NCBI GenBank assembly: GCA_902793195.1 | Contig: CADBCS010000022.1 | Span: 1-44,100, forward strand | Origin: an uncultured Coriobacteriaceae bacterium | GTDB taxonomy: Bacteria; Actinomycetota; Coriobacteriia; Coriobacteriales; Atopobiaceae | Length of the DNA stretch: 44,100 bases | Direction: 5' to 3' | In this document: one piece after another, positions 43,872-44,100 of the stretch | How the letters are laid out: the number at the start of each line of letters is the position of its first letter | Numbering within the stretch: position 1 is the stretch's first letter | Notes under the pieces: generated by a model | The model's database searches: none | Told to the model about the DNA's origin: nothing | Seen by the model: only the letters and a program-made list of their open reading frames with translations | Position numbers and translations under genes: made by a program

Positions 43872-43928
43872 AGGGACCGCAGAGGGAAGGTCCCTTTCGG
43901 GCGGCACCATCCGTAGGGGGCGGTCCCT
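43872..43928. repeat. GGGACCG-type inverted repeat in a divergent region
   Basis: AGGGACCGC (43872-43880) and GCGGTCCCT (43920-43928) are perfect 9-bp arms; AGGTCCCTTTCGG in between and CGGTCCCTTTCG at the right repeat one another. It lies upstream of two divergent genes, not after a gene, so a terminator role is doubtful. Confidence 0.5.
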
Positions 43929-43968
43929 TTCGATCGGCTCTCCGACCGGCAGGTCGCCTAGACGCGCG

Positions 43969-43977
43969 TGCTAGAAT
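43969..43977 (+). promoter_or_regulatory. Extended -10 for the last, partial gene
   Basis: TGCTAGAAT stands about 35 bases before the start codon at 44012, with no clear -35. The same 9-base motif is the extended -10 of the RNA ligase promoter at 24180-24188. Confidence 0.45.
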
Positions 43978-44011
43978 GGGGCCACACCAACCCAACCGGG
44001 AGGAGGCCAGC

Positions 44012-44100
44012 ATGTGCAACGGTTCGGCGAGCGCGACGGGGGACGCCCGCGTCGTGGACAGGCTCGGTATCGGCATCCTGCCCATAGGCATCGAGAGCTT
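44012..44100 (+). CDS. Partial CDS running off the window end
   Basis: ATG at 44012 has GGGAGGAGG ahead. The frame is open to the window edge, 29 complete codons (MCNGSASATGDARVVDRLGI as the first 20). The last residues (GILPIGIESF) are too few to name a family; a PAS-like or sensory N-terminus is possible but unproven. Confidence 0.6.
   Translation, partial: MCNGSASATGDARVVDRLGIGILPIGIES

Noticed and set aside
1..44100. tRNA or rRNA genes
   Set aside because: No cloverleaf with conserved GGTTCGAATCC-type loop or rRNA segment was found in any intergenic region.

Overview
The window is a high-GC, gene-dense chromosomal segment of an actinobacterium. It is most likely a member of the Coriobacteriia, perhaps Olsenella/Atopobiaceae-like. 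That placement is an inference from GC-rich third positions, strong GGAGG ribosome sites, an archaeal-type topoisomerase IA with four zinc ribbons, a RicT protein with a long Arg-rich tail, an insulinase-type M16C peptidase and surface proteins with ChW repeats. I saw no rRNA, tRNA or CRISPR array, and no transposase.

Region 1 (about 0.1-12.5 kb) is a continuous minus-strand run. In transcription order it holds a membrane-anchored TPR protein, a STAS anti-anti-sigma-like protein, TatA and TatC, topoisomerase I, thymidylate kinase, DNA polymerase III delta', RicT, a GH5-fold protein, RsmI and a HerA/DUF853-type ATPase. tmk-holB-ricT-rsmI is a familiar replication/translation neighbourhood. The GH5 gene is inserted into it with translational overlap, and its catalytic nucleophile position is Ala.

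Region 2 (12.5-19.4 kb) holds NhaA, an overlapping 86-residue orphan and an aspartate aminotransferase (all minus), then a DegV-family lipid-binding protein (plus), a bidirectional hairpin, and PcrA helicase (minus). A 365-bp intergenic stretch upstream of the TPR gene carries nested direct and inverted repeats.

Region 3 (19.6-25.1 kb) looks accessory, with lower GC and AT-rich promoters. It has an AAA/DUF4143 ATPase gene broken by one in-frame TAG, an unrecognised 444-residue protein divergent from a small HTH regulator, a Deinococcus-type RNA ligase behind a perfect 10-10-10 palindrome, a small secreted protein, and a nested palindromic repeat element with 22-bp perfect arms.

Region 4 (25.1-33.1 kb) holds an M16C peptidase, a secreted coiled-coil/lysozyme-like wall protein, a universal stress protein, UppP, glycerate kinase and DeoC.

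Region 5 (33.1-44.1 kb) concerns the cell surface. Lgt sits in an apparent operon with a GlfT2-like galactofuranosyltransferase and a very large multi-module GT2 protein. A divergent two-domain GT2 protein follows, then a secreted right-handed-repeat/InlB-like/ChW surface protein and the start of a further plus-strand gene. UppP, Lgt and the three glycosyltransferases suggest envelope glycan and lipoprotein biogenesis.

Several families of strong hairpins recur between genes (GGGACCGTCCC type, AAGGGGTTTGGCCCC type, AAATCGTGCGCGG type, TGCTACCATGCGC type). They are the main unexplained structure outside the genes.
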